Assembly: GCA_013822685.1 (NCBI GenBank)
Contig: PNKV01000001.1
Span: 372,001 to 436,000 of the forward strand
From: Leptothrix sp. (in: b-proteobacteria)
Lineage (GTDB): Bacteria > Pseudomonadota > Gammaproteobacteria > Burkholderiales > Burkholderiaceae_C
DNA: 64,000 nucleotides
Direction of reading: 5' to 3'
Shown here one piece after another: positions 26,855 to 39,153 of the stretch. The notes under the pieces are model-generated. The model was not told where the DNA came from and ran no database searches. It saw only the letters and a program-made list of their open reading frames with translations. How positions within the stretch are numbered: position 1 is the first letter of the stretch; each line of letters opens with the position of its first letter. The translations under genes and the position numbers were made by a program.

Positions 26855-28461
26855 GCAAATTGCCTGACCCGTTCCGCGCCGGCATGGAGCGCGGCTGGAA
26901 GACCATCGATGGTGCTTTGGGCCTGCCTGAAAAAATCAACTGCGACGTCGTCATTGTGGGCACTGGCGCTGGCGCCGGCATCACCGCCGAGCTGCTGACC
27001 AAAGCTGGCCTGGACGTCGTGCTGATCGAAGAAGGCCCCCTCAAGACCAGCTCCGACTTCAAGCAAAAAGAGTCCGAGGCTTACGCCGACCTCTACCAGG
27101 AAGGTGGCACCCGCGCCACGTTGGACAAGGGCCTGACCTTGCTGCAAGGCCGTTGCGTTGGCGGCACCACCGTCGTCAACTGGACCAGCTCCTTCCGGAC
27201 CCCGCCCACCACCCTCAAGTACTGGCAAGAAAACTTTGGTTTGAAGGACTTCACCGCTGAAGCCCTGGCGCCCTGGTTCACGCAGGCCGAGCAGCGGCTG
27301 AACATGACCGCCTGGGAAGCCGCGCCCAATGCCAACAACGAGATCCTGCGCACTGGCGCCACCAAGCTGGGCATTCCCGCGCACGTCATCCCCCGCAATG
27401 TCAAGGGATGCTGGAACCTGGGCTCCTGCGGCATGGGCTGCCCCACCAACGCCAAGCAATCCATGCTCGTGACCACCATTCCGGTCGCGCTTGAAGCGGG
27501 CGCGCGCCTGTTTCATCAAACGCGGGCCGAGAAGTTCGAGATCGACAACGGCGAGGTGAAATCCCTGCAGTGCGTGGGCGTGACCATCAATGGCAATCGC
27601 GTCAACGACAAGGTCATGCACATCACCGCCAAGCACTACGTGGTGTCGGGCGGCGCCATCAATTCGCCGGCCCTGCTCAAGCGATCCAAGGCCCCTGATC
27701 CCCACGACCTGCTGGGCAAGCGTACTTTCGTGCACCCCGTGGCGTTTTCATCGGCGGTGTTCGAGCAGAAGATCGAAGGCTGGACCGGCGCACCCCAGTC
27801 CATCTACTCCGACCATTTCCTGTACACGCACGCCATCGACGGCCCGATCGGCTACAAGCTCGAAGCCACGCCCATCCACCCAGGGCTGACCTCCAAGCTG
27901 CTGGGTGGCATTGGCGCCACCTTGGCCGAGCGCTTCAAACACTATCCCAACACCCAGATGATGCTGGCCCTGGTCCGCGACGGCTTCCACGCCGATGCCT
28001 CCGGCGGCGAAGTGTTCCTGAAGCTGGACGGCTCGCCGGTTCTGCACTACCCCCTGACCGACTACGTGCTCGATGGCTTCCGGCGCGCCTTCCTGTCCAT
28101 GGCGGAAATCCAGTTTGCGGCTGGCGCCAAAACGGTTTTGCCCCTGCACGAGCAAGCCACCGCTTACAGCAGCTGGGCCGAGGCCAAGGCCGGGATCGAG
28201 AAGCTGGACATGAAGTCGCAGCTGACCGGCGCGGGCAGTGCCCACATCATGGGTGGATGCCGCATGGGCGGCACCGAACAGCAGGGCGTGGTCAAGCCCG
28301 ACGGGGTGCATTGGCAGATCAAGAACCTGTCGGTGCACGACGGCTCGGTCTTCCCGACCAGCATCGGCGCCAATCCGCAGCTGTCAATTTACGGCATCGT
28401 GAACCGCATGGCCACCCAATTGGCCAAGCGGCTCAGCGGCAAGGACGTCGCGCTCGTTTGA
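26851..28461 (+). CDS. GMC-family FAD oxidoreductase
   Basis: 536 residues. The N-terminal dinucleotide fold is CDVVIVGTGAGAGITAELL, and the FAD-loop run LLQGRCVGGTTVVNWTSS matches GMC dehydrogenases. The C-terminal catalytic region is AHIMGGCRMGG with GSVFPTSIGANPQLSIYG. GMC enzymes oxidise alcohols or sugars; the substrate is not readable. It overlaps the Tat-signal subunit gene by ATGA and stops exactly where the convergent ceramidase-like gene begins its stop codon (28461/28462). A cysteine pair in LGSCGMGCPTN is conspicuous. Confidence 0.85.
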   Translation: MSKLPDPFRAGMERGWKTIDGALGLPEKINCDVVIVGTGAGAGITAELLTKAGLDVVLIEEGPLKTSSDFKQKESEAYADLYQEGGTRATLDKGLTLLQGRCVGGTTVVNWTSSFRTPPTTLKYWQENFGLKDFTAEALAPWFTQAEQRLNMTAWEAAPNANNEILRTGATKLGIPAHVIPRNVKGCWNLGSCGMGCPTNAKQSMLVTTIPVALEAGARLFHQTRAEKFEIDNGEVKSLQCVGVTINGNRVNDKVMHITAKHYVVSGGAINSPALLKRSKAPDPHDLLGKRTFVHPVAFSSAVFEQKIEGWTGAPQSIYSDHFLYTHAIDGPIGYKLEATPIHPGLTSKLLGGIGATLAERFKHYPNTQMMLALVRDGFHADASGGEVFLKLDGSPVLHYPLTDYVLDGFRRAFLSMAEIQFAAGAKTVLPLHEQATAYSSWAEAKAGIEKLDMKSQLTGAGSAHIMGGCRMGGTEQQGVVKPDGVHWQIKNLSVHDGSVFPTSIGANPQLSIYGIVNRMATQLAKRLSGKDVALV

Positions 28462-29313
28462 TCAGGCGGCTTCCAGCGTGCTCGGCTCAACGACCGCCTT
28501 CGAGGCGGTCGTTTTCTTGGTGTGCACCGTTTCCTGGCCCAACCGGTACGCTACCCAACCCACGCAAGCGGCCAGCGCCAGATGGCGCACTGAATGACCA
28601 CCAATCGAGTGGTGCGTCAGATCGAACACGGCGCCATCGGCCCAGTCGACCGTTTGCGCCACCACGAAGCTGATCTGTGAACGCATCCAATCCTGCCTGG
28701 ACAGCAGATGCCCGCTGAGTGTCCAGGCCCCGGTGGCCACCAGCAGCACCGGCAGCATCTCCAGCCAGATCAGGGGGCGCAAATCGCCCACACCATCGTG
28801 GTGAAGGCTGTACAGCCACCAGATGCCGCCCAACAAGGACGCGATCAAGGCCGTGGCGATGGCCGGGGATTCCCCGCAGCGTCGGTCAATGCGTTCAGCC
28901 AGGAAAGCAAACGCGAACAAGGAACAGGCCGCCGACTTGGGCACCTGGTCCCAGATGAAGGCTGAATCGCTGGGGGCCAGGTGGTAGAACATGCCGCCCA
29001 GGGTGGCCAGCATCTGGCACAAGAAGAACCAGCCCCAGATCCAGCGCAGGGGCTCGTACGATGGCAAACGACTGACACGCCAAATGCCCCAAAGTCCAAT
29101 CGGGATCAGCGGCACGTGGCTCAGGACGTTGATGCCATTGGGCACGCCCATCCAGGTGCCTTCATCCACAAAGTGGTGCATGTGCGGCACCAAACCCACC
29201 GGCCCCCACGCTACCAGACCCACCATGGCGGCCAAGGCCATGGCCACCATCAAAGCAACGGTGGCACGCCTGGACAAGGTGGAGGAAACGGGGTCGACGT
29301 GAACGTGATCCAT
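28462..29313 (-). CDS. Ceramidase/CREST-like multipass membrane protein
   Basis: 283 residues with about seven hydrophobic segments. Residues such as GGMFYHLAPSDSAFIWDQVP and HHSIGGHSVRHLALAACVGW resemble the Asp/His/Ser signature of alkaline ceramidase-like (CREST superfamily) membrane hydrolases. Bacterial members are largely uncharacterised. The ATG at 29313 is preferred over GTG 29337, since GGAG lies 8 bases upstream of it. It abuts the GMC gene stop with no gap. Confidence 0.55.
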   Translation of the reverse strand: MDHVHVDPVSSTLSRRATVALMVAMALAAMVGLVAWGPVGLVPHMHHFVDEGTWMGVPNGINVLSHVPLIPIGLWGIWRVSRLPSYEPLRWIWGWFFLCQMLATLGGMFYHLAPSDSAFIWDQVPKSAACSLFAFAFLAERIDRRCGESPAIATALIASLLGGIWWLYSLHHDGVGDLRPLIWLEMLPVLLVATGAWTLSGHLLSRQDWMRSQISFVVAQTVDWADGAVFDLTHHSIGGHSVRHLALAACVGWVAYRLGQETVHTKKTTASKAVVEPSTLEAA

Positions 29314-29433
29314 TGGAACCACTCCATTCAATGACACTCCCTGTGCCGCGCAGTTTGAGGCGTTTCACCCCAGGAGGCAATCACACCGATGGGCTCCCCT
29401 GATGGGGTGTATTGTGAATCGCCCAAGCATGAA

Positions 29434-29457
29434 AAAACCCCGCCGCAGCGGGGTTTT
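29434..29457 (-). terminator. Intrinsic terminator of ompA
   Basis: AAAACCCCGC (29434-29443) pairs with GCGGGGTTTT (29448-29457) around CGCA; a T-run follows on the minus strand, 32 bp after the ompA stop. Confidence 0.85.
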
Positions 29458-29489
29458 CAGCGTGACAACCAGTGTCAGGACCAGACCAA

Positions 29490-30128
29490 TTACTTGGTGC
29501 GGGTGCCGACGACTTCGATTTCAACGCGGCGGTTCTTGGCGCGGCCGGCATCGCTCTTGTTGTCAGCCACAGGCTGGGCTTCGCCCTTGCCTTCGGTGTA
29601 CACGCGGCTGGCTTCAAAGCCCTTGGTCGTCAGGTAAGCCTTGACCGCATCAGCGCGGCGAACCGACAGCTTCTGGTTGTAGGCATCGCTGCCCTTGGAG
29701 TCGGTGTGACCCACGGCGATGATGACTTCCAGGTTCAGACCCTTGACCTTGTCAGCCAGGTCGTCCAGCTTGGCCTTGCCTTCGGGCTTGAGCACAGCCT
29801 TGTCGAAGTCGAAGAAGGCATCAGCGGCGAAGCTGACCTTTTCAGTCTGAGGCGCGGGCACAGGCACAACGGCAGGTGCAGGAGCTGCCGCAGGTGCGGG
29901 AGCAGAAGCGGCCACGGGAGCGGCAGGAGGAGGAGGCACGCCATCGCAACCTTGGATGCCGGTTTCGGGCGTCCAGAAGTTATTGCGCCAGCACAGTTCG
30001 TTGGTGCCGTTCTTGACAGGCTTGCCGTCGGACGAAACCCAGTTGTTGACATTTTGAGCAGCAGCGCCCATCGAGGCCGACATGGCGACCACGGCAAACA
30101 GAGCCGCAACGTTATTGAGTTTGTTCAT
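29490..30128 (-). CDS. ompA: OmpA-family outer-membrane protein
   Basis: 212 residues. The signal peptide is MNKLNNVAALFAVVAMSASMG, with cleavage expected near AAAQ. A short N-terminal region (ELCWRNNFWTPETGIQGCDG) leads to a Pro/Ala linker, then the OmpA C-terminal peptidoglycan-binding domain (FFDFDKAVLKPEGKAKLDDL; VGHTDSKGSDAYNQKLS; GRAKNRRVEI). This is the short burkholderial OmpA without an eight-strand barrel. The start at 30128 is chosen because it gives the signal peptide; the open frame extends to 30239. Confidence 0.92.
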   Translation of the reverse strand: MNKLNNVAALFAVVAMSASMGAAAQNVNNWVSSDGKPVKNGTNELCWRNNFWTPETGIQGCDGVPPPPAAPVAASAPAPAAAPAPAVVPVPAPQTEKVSFAADAFFDFDKAVLKPEGKAKLDDLADKVKGLNLEVIIAVGHTDSKGSDAYNQKLSVRRADAVKAYLTTKGFEASRVYTEGKGEAQPVADNKSDAGRAKNRRVEIEVVGTRTK

Positions 30129-30405
30129 GCAGATCCTCAAAAAATAGACGCAGCGCAAACGCCGCGGAAGGCCCACTTGGGCAGAAATAACCGAACTCTT
30201 ACCAGGGCCTTGGTGGTCAATGGCTTGACAAAAAACCAAGGGATGTCCCTAGGGCGAGAAAACGCTTTCGATTGTGCCATAGCCAATATTTCACTCAAGC
30301 CATCCGCTCAAAGACATCAAAAGACGTTGCGAGATGTTGCTCGGGGACGACAAGAGCGGCCAATTACAATCCCGAAGTTCCCCTCCGCCTGGATAAACGC
30401 CTCGC

Positions 30406-33051
<2,646 letters not shown>

Positions 33052-33089
33052 TCCCGCAGCTTGACTGCACCGACATCAAAGGTACAACG

Positions 33090-33713
33090 ATGAAATTCAC
33101 CCAACTGGCTCTGGCGACCGCACTGACAGGCTCCTTGCTGGCGATGCCGCTGTCGGCTTCTGCGCAAAGCAAGAAGGAACTGGTCCAAAAGCTGATGGTC
33201 ACGCAACAGCCTTTGATCGACAACGCCGCGCAAAACCTGGCAGAACAACCGGCCCGTCAGCTGGTCGGTGGCGCCAAGCAAGTCTTGTCGCAAGCCGTGC
33301 CGCCTGAAAAGCGCGAAGCCACGGCCAAGCAAGTCGATGCCGAAATCAAGAAGTACCTGGACGGCGCCGTGCCGCTGTTCAAGGCCAGCGCCAACAAGCT
33401 GAGCGCCGCCTCCGTGGCCCCGGCCCTGGAAGAGAAGTTCAGCGAAGACGAGCTGAAGCAACTCATCACCATCCTGGATTCGGCCGTGCTGAAAAAGTAC
33501 CAAGCCGCCCTGCCCGATCTGATCGGCAGCAGCTTCCTGGAGAAGGTGGTGCTGGACGTTCGCCCACAGCTGGATCCCAAGCTGCAAGCCGTGCAGAACA
33601 ACCTGCGCTCGATCCTGGACACGGCCTCGGGTGGCAAGCTCAGTGGTCAGGCCCCAGCGCCGGCACCTGCCAAAGCCGCCAAGCCTGCTCCCAAGCCAGC
33701 CGCCAGCAAGTAA
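33090..33713 (+). CDS. Secreted DUF2059-like protein
   Basis: 207 residues. A signal peptide (LALATALTGSLLAMPLSASA) is followed by a mostly helical domain (FSEDELKQLITILDSAVLKKYQ) and an Ala/Pro/Lys-rich tail. It resembles the DUF2059 proteins often found downstream of gyrA in this order. The start at 33090 has AAAGG about 7 bases upstream; the frame is open from 33048. The function is unknown. Confidence 0.7.
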   Translation: MKFTQLALATALTGSLLAMPLSASAQSKKELVQKLMVTQQPLIDNAAQNLAEQPARQLVGGAKQVLSQAVPPEKREATAKQVDAEIKKYLDGAVPLFKASANKLSAASVAPALEEKFSEDELKQLITILDSAVLKKYQAALPDLIGSSFLEKVVLDVRPQLDPKLQAVQNNLRSILDTASGGKLSGQAPAPAPAKAAKPAPKPAASK

Positions 33714-33733
33714 GCGAGAAAAGTAAGCGAGAA
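33708..33733. repeat. Tandem 13-bp direct duplication at the end of the DUF2059 gene
   Basis: AAGTAAGCGAGAA occurs twice head to tail (33708-33720 and 33721-33733). The first copy contains the stop codon TAA of the upstream gene. It looks like a replication-slippage duplication. Confidence 0.9.
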
Positions 33734-33758
33734 GGACGCCGCCCAGGCGTTGACCGAG

Positions 33759-34880
33759 ATGACCCGACCTTTCAATTTTTCCGCCGGTCCGGCGGCGCTG
33801 CCTGAAGAAGTGCTGCAACAGGCCGCGAGCGAGATGCTGGACTGGCATGGGTCGGGCATGAGCGTGATGGAGATGAGCCACCGTGGCAAGGAATTCATCT
33901 CCATTGCCCAGCAGGCCGAAAGCGACCTGCGCGAGATCCTGGCCATCCCTGCTCATTACAAAGTGCTGTTCATGCAGGGCGGGGCCATCGCCGAGAACGC
34001 CATCCTGCCGATGAACCTGTCATCGCGGGGTGGCCACATGGACTATGTGGTGACCGGCTCCTGGTCCATCAAGTCGCAAAAAGAAGCCCGCAAGTATGGG
34101 CAGGTGAATGTCATCGCCAGCAATGAAGCCGATGGCCACACCACCGTGCCGGATCCGGCCACATGGAAGTTCAGCCGCAACGCCGCTTATGTGCACGTGT
34201 GCAGCAACGAAACCATCAACGGCATCGAGCTGCACGAGCTGCCCGATTTGAGAGCGCTCGGCTGCGACGCGCCGCTGGTGATCGATTGCTCATCGCACAT
34301 CGCCTCGCGCCGGATCGACTGGTCGCGCGTGGGCCTGGCCTACGCTGGGGCGCAAAAGAACATCGGACCGGCGGGCCTGACCCTGGTCATCGTTCGCGAA
34401 GACCTGTTGGGCCATGCCCTGCCGATCACGCCTTCGGCCTTTGACTACAAGATCGTGGCCGACCACGAGTCGATGTACAACACCCCGCCCACCTACGCCA
34501 TCTACCTGGCCGGGCTGGTGTTCCAGTGGATCAAACGCCAGCACGAGGCCACGGCCCAGGGCGATCTGCAAGGCCTGGCCGCCATTGAGGCCCGCAACAT
34601 TGCCAAGGCCGATCGCCTGTATGGCTACCTGGATGCCTCTGGTTTTTACAGCACGCACGTGGCGGCCAACGCGCGGTCGCGCATGAATGCCCCGTTTTTC
34701 CTGCCTGCCGATGCGCTGTACGAGCCCTTCCTGGCCGGGGCCAAGGCCCGGGGCTTGCTGCAACTGAAAGGCCACAAGAGCGTTGGCGGCCTGCGCGCCT
34801 CGATCTACAACGCCTTGCCTTTGGCGGGTGTGGATGCGCTGGTGGCCTACCTGAAAGAGTTCGCGCAGCGCCATGGCTGA
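33759..34880 (+). CDS. serC: Phosphoserine aminotransferase
   Basis: 373 residues. PLP enzyme of serine (and pyridoxine) synthesis converting 3-phosphohydroxypyruvate to phosphoserine. It opens with [19 protein letters not shown], and the PLP lysine is in [12 protein letters not shown]. The ATG at 33759 is preferred to an in-frame TTG at 33750. It overlaps pheA by 8 bp and starts the serC-pheA-tyrA-aroA run. Confidence 0.95.
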   Translation: MTRPFNFSAGPAALPEEVLQQAASEMLDWHGSGMSVMEMSHRGKEFISIAQQAESDLREILAIPAHYKVLFMQGGAIAENAILPMNLSSRGGHMDYVVTGSWSIKSQKEARKYGQVNVIASNEADGHTTVPDPATWKFSRNAAYVHVCSNETINGIELHELPDLRALGCDAPLVIDCSSHIASRRIDWSRVGLAYAGAQKNIGPAGLTLVIVREDLLGHALPITPSAFDYKIVADHESMYNTPPTYAIYLAGLVFQWIKRQHEATAQGDLQGLAAIEARNIAKADRLYGYLDASGFYSTHVAANARSRMNAPFFLPADALYEPFLAGAKARGLLQLKGHKSVGGLRASIYNALPLAGVDALVAYLKEFAQRHG

Positions 34881-35991
34881 TCACCCAAGCCCCGATCAAC
34901 GCCCTGTTGAAGAACAGCTGGGCGAGTTGCGCACGCGCATTGACGCGGTCGATCAGCAGTTGCTGCGGTTGCTGAACCAGCGCGCGCAACTGGCCCAGGC
35001 CGTGGGCGAGGTCAAGAAGATCGACAGCTCGCCCGTGTTCCGCCCGGACCGCGAAGCGCAGGTCATCGACAAACTCAAGAACTTGAACCCCGGCCCCATC
35101 CAGGCCGACAGCATCGCCCCCATCTGGCGCGAAATCATGTCGGCCTGCCGCTCGCTGGAAGCCAAGCTGAAAGTGGCTTTTCTGGGCCCCATCGGCACCT
35201 TCAGCGAGCAGGCGGCCCTGGATTACTTTGGCTCGTCGATCGAGGCGCTGCCCTGCCCCTCCATCGATGAAGTGTTCCGCGCCACTGTGGCCGGGTCGGC
35301 TGACTTTGGCGTGGTGCCGGTGGAGAACTCCACCGAAGGTGTGGTGGCCCGCTCGCTGGACTTGCTGCTGCAATCACCCGTGACCATCATTGGCGAAACC
35401 AGCCTGCTGGTCAGCCACAACCTGCTGCGCAAAGAGCCTTCGCGCACAGGCATCACGGTGGTTTGCGCCCACCCACAGGCCCTGGCCCAATGCCAGGGCT
35501 GGCTCAGCCAGAACCTGCCCGATGCCGAGCGCCGCCCGGTGTCCAGCAATGCCGAAGGCGCCCGCCTGGCTGGTGAAGACGCCAGCATCGCCGCCTTGGC
35601 CAGCACCCGTGCCGCCTCGCGCTATGGCCTGCATGTGCTGCAAGCCGCTGTGCAAGACGACGCTCACAACCGCACCCGTTTCGTCATCGTCTCCCAGCCC
35701 GAGGCGCTGCCGGCCAGCGCCCCCACGGGCCACGACTGCACCAGCCTGATCGTGTCGGTGGACAACCGCCCGGGCGCCGTGCATGACATGCTGGTGCCCC
35801 TGAAGCACCATGGCGTGTCGATGACCCGCTTCGAATCCCGCCCGGCCCGCTCGGGGCAGTGGGAGTATGTTTTCTACATGGACTTGGCTGGCCACCCGGC
35901 CCAAGACAATGTCGCTGCGGCGATGAGCGAGCTGCGTGCGCAATGCTCGTTCTTCAAGGTGCTGGGCACCTACCCGCTCGACGTGCACTGA
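34873..35991 (+). CDS. pheA: Bifunctional chorismate mutase/prephenate dehydratase
   Basis: 372 residues for phenylalanine synthesis. The N-terminal helical AroQ mutase ([31 protein letters not shown]) is joined to the prephenate dehydratase ([32 protein letters not shown]) and a C-terminal ACT domain ([20 protein letters not shown], then ESRPAR). The ACT domain is the usual site of phenylalanine feedback. It overlaps serC by 8 bp and precedes tyrA by 11 bp. Confidence 0.95.
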   Translation: MADHPSPDQRPVEEQLGELRTRIDAVDQQLLRLLNQRAQLAQAVGEVKKIDSSPVFRPDREAQVIDKLKNLNPGPIQADSIAPIWREIMSACRSLEAKLKVAFLGPIGTFSEQAALDYFGSSIEALPCPSIDEVFRATVAGSADFGVVPVENSTEGVVARSLDLLLQSPVTIIGETSLLVSHNLLRKEPSRTGITVVCAHPQALAQCQGWLSQNLPDAERRPVSSNAEGARLAGEDASIAALASTRAASRYGLHVLQAAVQDDAHNRTRFVIVSQPEALPASAPTGHDCTSLIVSVDNRPGAVHDMLVPLKHHGVSMTRFESRPARSGQWEYVFYMDLAGHPAQDNVAAAMSELRAQCSFFKVLGTYPLDVH

Positions 35992-36002
35992 GACCATTGA
36001 CG

Positions 36003-36899
36003 ATGTTCAATCAACTGGGACTGATCGGATGCGGCCTGATGGGCGGCTCATTCGCGCTCGCCTTGAAAAAGGCGGGCCTGGTCAAACGCGTGGTGGGCTA
36101 CAGCAAGTCGCCTTCCACGGTGGAGAAGGCCCGCCGCCTGGGCGTGATCGATGTCGCCGCCGAATCGGCCTTGCTGGCGGTGGCGGGCTCCGACATCGTG
36201 CTGATCGCCGTGCCCGTGGCGGCCAGTGAGAGCACCTTCAAGGCCATCCGCCACCTGGTCGACCCTGGCGTGCTGTTCATGGACGTGGGCAGCACCAAGC
36301 GCGACGTGGTCGATGCCGCCCGCCGTGTGTTGAAAGAACGCCTGCCCTCGTTCGTGCCCGCGCACCCCATCGCTGGCCGAGAAGTGGCCGGGATCGAGCA
36401 CTCGGATGCGACGCTATACCAGGGCCGCAAGGTCATCCTCACACCCCTGCAGCAGACCGACCCCATCCTGTTGCAGAAGGCCACGGATGTGTGGTCGGCC
36501 ATTGGCTGCCAGGTGCTCAAGATGACGCCTGAGAACCATGACGCCGCGTTTGCCGCCGTCAGCCACCTGCCGCACCTGTTGGCCTTCGCGTACCTGAACG
36601 CCATGGCCGAGCAACCCTCGGGCCGCGAGTTCCTGTCCTTGGCCGGACCAGGTTTCCGTGACTTCACCCGCATCGCCGCCAGCGATCCCACCATCTGGCG
36701 CGACATCCTGCTGTCCAACCGCGAAGAAGTCCTGCGCCAATCGATGGCGTTCCGGGCCGCGCTGGATGCGATGGAACACGAGATGCGCAACTGGAACGGC
36801 TCCGCACTGGAAAGCCAGATCCAATCGGCCTCCGACGCCCGCAGTCAGTGGACCTTGCAAAGCTCCCCCGGCCGAAGCGGCCCGCAGACGCAGCGTTGA
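36003..36899 (+). CDS. tyrA: Prephenate dehydrogenase
   Basis: 298 residues. NAD(P)-dependent conversion of prephenate to 4-hydroxyphenylpyruvate, or the arogenate equivalent. The Rossmann loop is GLIGCGLMGGSFALALKKAG; VPAHPIAGREVAGIEHSDATLY and AVSHLPHLLAFAYLN carry the catalytic region. The ATG at 36003 is preferred; the frame is open upstream over the pheA end. There is no fused chorismate mutase or ACT domain, as expected with the pheA next to it. Confidence 0.93.
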   Translation: MFNQLGLIGCGLMGGSFALALKKAGLVKRVVGYSKSPSTVEKARRLGVIDVAAESALLAVAGSDIVLIAVPVAASESTFKAIRHLVDPGVLFMDVGSTKRDVVDAARRVLKERLPSFVPAHPIAGREVAGIEHSDATLYQGRKVILTPLQQTDPILLQKATDVWSAIGCQVLKMTPENHDAAFAAVSHLPHLLAFAYLNAMAEQPSGREFLSLAGPGFRDFTRIAASDPTIWRDILLSNREEVLRQSMAFRAALDAMEHEMRNWNGSALESQIQSASDARSQWTLQSSPGRSGPQTQR

Positions 36900-36927
36900 T
36901 TGAGCGCTCGCTGACTCTCTCCCTTCC

Positions 36928-38988
36928 ATGTACACGACTGAATTCCTCGACCTCCCGCCTTTGCTGGGCATCAGCGGCGCCGTGCGCCTGCCCGGCTCCA
37001 AGAGCATTTCCAACCGCGTCTTGCTGCTGGCAGGCCTGAGCGAAGGCACCACCGTCGTCCACGACCTCCTGGCCTCGGACGACACCCGCGTCATGCTGGA
37101 TGCCTTGCGGGTGCTGGGCTGTGATGTCGAGCAATCAGGCAACACTGTGCGCATCACCGGCGTGGCCGGACAGCTGTCGGTGCTGAACGCCGACCTGTTC
37201 ATGGGCAACGCTGGCACCGCCATCCGTCCGCTCACCGCCGTCCTGGCCCTGCTGTCGGCCAGCCATGGCGGCGTCTACACGCTCAGCGGCGTGCCCCGCA
37301 TGCACGAGCGCCCCATTGGCGACCTCGTAAATGCGCTGCGCCCCCTGGGTTGCCAAATCGAATGCCTGGGTCAGGAAGGCTACCCCCCTCTGCGCGTGGC
37401 GGGCGGCCGGTTGAACCTGGGCCAGGCCATCCGTGTGCGGGGCGATGTGTCGAGCCAGTTCCTCACTGCGCTCTTGTTGGCACTGCCGCTGGTGTCGCAA
37501 CAGCAAACCTTGACCATCGAGGTCGAGGGCGAGCTCATCTCCAAGCCCTACATCGAGATCACGCTGAACCTGCTGGCGCGCTTTGGCATCCAGATTCAGC
37601 GAGAAGGTTGGGCGCGTTTCACCATTCCGCAAGGCAGCCGCTACCAGTCGCCCGGCGAGATCCATGTCGAGGCCGATGCCTCGTCGGCGTCTTACTTCAT
37701 CGCGGCCGGGGCGCTGGCCGCCACCGAAGAGCCCTTGCGCATCGACGGCGTGGGCGCGGACTCAATCCAGGGCGACATCCGCTTTGTCGAAGCAGCACAG
37801 GCCATGGGCGCGCAAATCACCAGTGGCCCCAACTGGCTGGAAGTGGGCCGGGGCGCCTGGCCGCTCAAAGCCATCGACCTAGACTGCAACCACATCCCCG
37901 ACGCGGCCATGACTTTGGCCGTGATGGCCCTGTACGCCCACGGCACAACCCGGCTGCGCAACATCGCCAGCTGGCGCGTCAAGGAAACCGACCGCATCGC
38001 CGCGATGGCCACCGAATTGCGCAAGCTGGGCGCCACCGTGGTGGAGGGCGAAGACTTTATCGAAGTGACGCCGCCCACCACTTGGCAGCACGCCAGCATC
38101 CACACCTACGACGACCACCGCATGGCGATGTGCTTCTCGCTGGCGGCGCTCAACCCCTTGGCGCCCACCGCCACGCCCGGCCGGCCCATTGCCGTGCGCA
38201 TCGAAGACCCGCGATGCGTGGGCAAGACTTTCCCGGATTACTTCGAGACGCTGTTCCAGGTGGCCGACACCCACCCTGCCTTGATTCCCGTCATCACGGT
38301 CGATGGCCCCTCTGCATCGGGCAAGGGCACGCTGGCCAGCAACCTGGCCACCCGCCTGGGCTACCAGTTTTTGGATTCCGGATCGCTCTACCGCATCACA
38401 GGCCTGATGGTCGTTGAAAAGGGCATCGATCCGGACGACCATGAGGCCGTCACCAAGATTGCACGCCAGATCGGCACCCACCTGCCCCTGCATTTCGAGG
38501 AGCACCAAGTGTGGCTGAATGGCAAGGAAGTGAGCGAGGACTTGCGCCAGGAGGCCGCTGGGCAAATGGCTTCGCGCATTTCGGCCATCCCCGGCGTGCG
38601 CCAGGCACTGGTTGATCTGCAGCTCAGTTTCAGGGGCCTGCCCGGCTTGGTGGCCGATGGCCGCGACATGGGCACCGTGATCTTTCCGGATGCCGCGCTC
38701 AAGGTATTTTTGACGGCAAGCGTCAAAGAACGTGCCGAGCGCCGGTATAACCAATTGATTTCAAAGGGGTTTTCTGCTAACCTTGAAGAGATATGCGCGG
38801 ACTTGGAAGCGCGCGACTTGCGGGATCGCACCCGCGCCGTGTCGCCTCTTGTCCCTGCACCAGACGCCCGAAAACTCGACAATTCCTCACTGACCAGCGA
38901 CCAATCGGCCGACACAGTGTTGAAGTGGTGGGTCGACGGGTGGCCTCATGTCAAAGCCAATGTGGCCCATGACGTGAAGCCAATTTAA
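36928..38988 (+). CDS. aroA-cmk: Fused EPSP synthase / cytidylate kinase
   Basis: 686 residues joining two enzymes in one frame. Residues 1-about 445 are 3-phosphoshikimate 1-carboxyvinyltransferase ([10 protein letters not shown] with Lys25; [24 protein letters not shown]). Residues 452-686 are CMP kinase, with the P-loop [10 protein letters not shown] at 459-468, [12 protein letters not shown] and [10 protein letters not shown]. The linker is only a few residues (VADTHPAL). Separate aroA and cmk genes are the norm; fusions are known in some betaproteobacteria. There is no stop or frame change at the junction. rpsA follows, as with ordinary cmk. Confidence 0.92.
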   Translation: MYTTEFLDLPPLLGISGAVRLPGSKSISNRVLLLAGLSEGTTVVHDLLASDDTRVMLDALRVLGCDVEQSGNTVRITGVAGQLSVLNADLFMGNAGTAIRPLTAVLALLSASHGGVYTLSGVPRMHERPIGDLVNALRPLGCQIECLGQEGYPPLRVAGGRLNLGQAIRVRGDVSSQFLTALLLALPLVSQQQTLTIEVEGELISKPYIEITLNLLARFGIQIQREGWARFTIPQGSRYQSPGEIHVEADASSASYFIAAGALAATEEPLRIDGVGADSIQGDIRFVEAAQAMGAQITSGPNWLEVGRGAWPLKAIDLDCNHIPDAAMTLAVMALYAHGTTRLRNIASWRVKETDRIAAMATELRKLGATVVEGEDFIEVTPPTTWQHASIHTYDDHRMAMCFSLAALNPLAPTATPGRPIAVRIEDPRCVGKTFPDYFETLFQVADTHPALIPVITVDGPSASGKGTLASNLATRLGYQFLDSGSLYRITGLMVVEKGIDPDDHEAVTKIARQIGTHLPLHFEEHQVWLNGKEVSEDLRQEAAGQMASRISAIPGVRQALVDLQLSFRGLPGLVADGRDMGTVIFPDAALKVFLTASVKERAERRYNQLISKGFSANLEEICADLEARDLRDRTRAVSPLVPAPDARKLDNSSLTSDQSADTVLKWWVDGWPHVKANVAHDVKPI

Positions 38989-39003
38989 GGCTGTGACATT
39001 CAG

Positions 39004-39032
39004 CCTTCACCGCCCGGTGAAGGTTTGGTTTT
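39004..39032 (+). terminator. Terminator-like hairpin before rpsA
   Basis: CCTTCACC (39004-39011) pairs perfectly with GGTGAAGG (39016-39023) around GCCC, then TTTGGTTTT follows. It lies about 15 bp after the aroA-cmk stop and about 120 bp before rpsA, so rpsA probably has its own promoter or partial read-through. Confidence 0.75.
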
Positions 39033-39153
39033 CGCCAGGGTTTGCCGCCGTTTTGTGCAGACCAGGGTGTCATGTTCTCAACCCAACCGTGCTTCGTCGT
39101 TCCTGTCGATGAAGCCGTCACCGCTGGCCCCAAGCCGGCACAGGAAAACCTCA

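Noticed and set aside
30225-30253. gyrA promoter from TTGACA at 30225
   Set aside because: The -35 match is perfect but the base run 17 bp downstream (CCTAGG) is not a believable -10, so no promoter feature is listed.
36928-38988. Frameshift or lost stop codon artefact at the aroA-cmk junction
   Set aside because: Both domains are intact, in one frame and joined by a short natural-looking linker, and such fusions are known in related bacteria.
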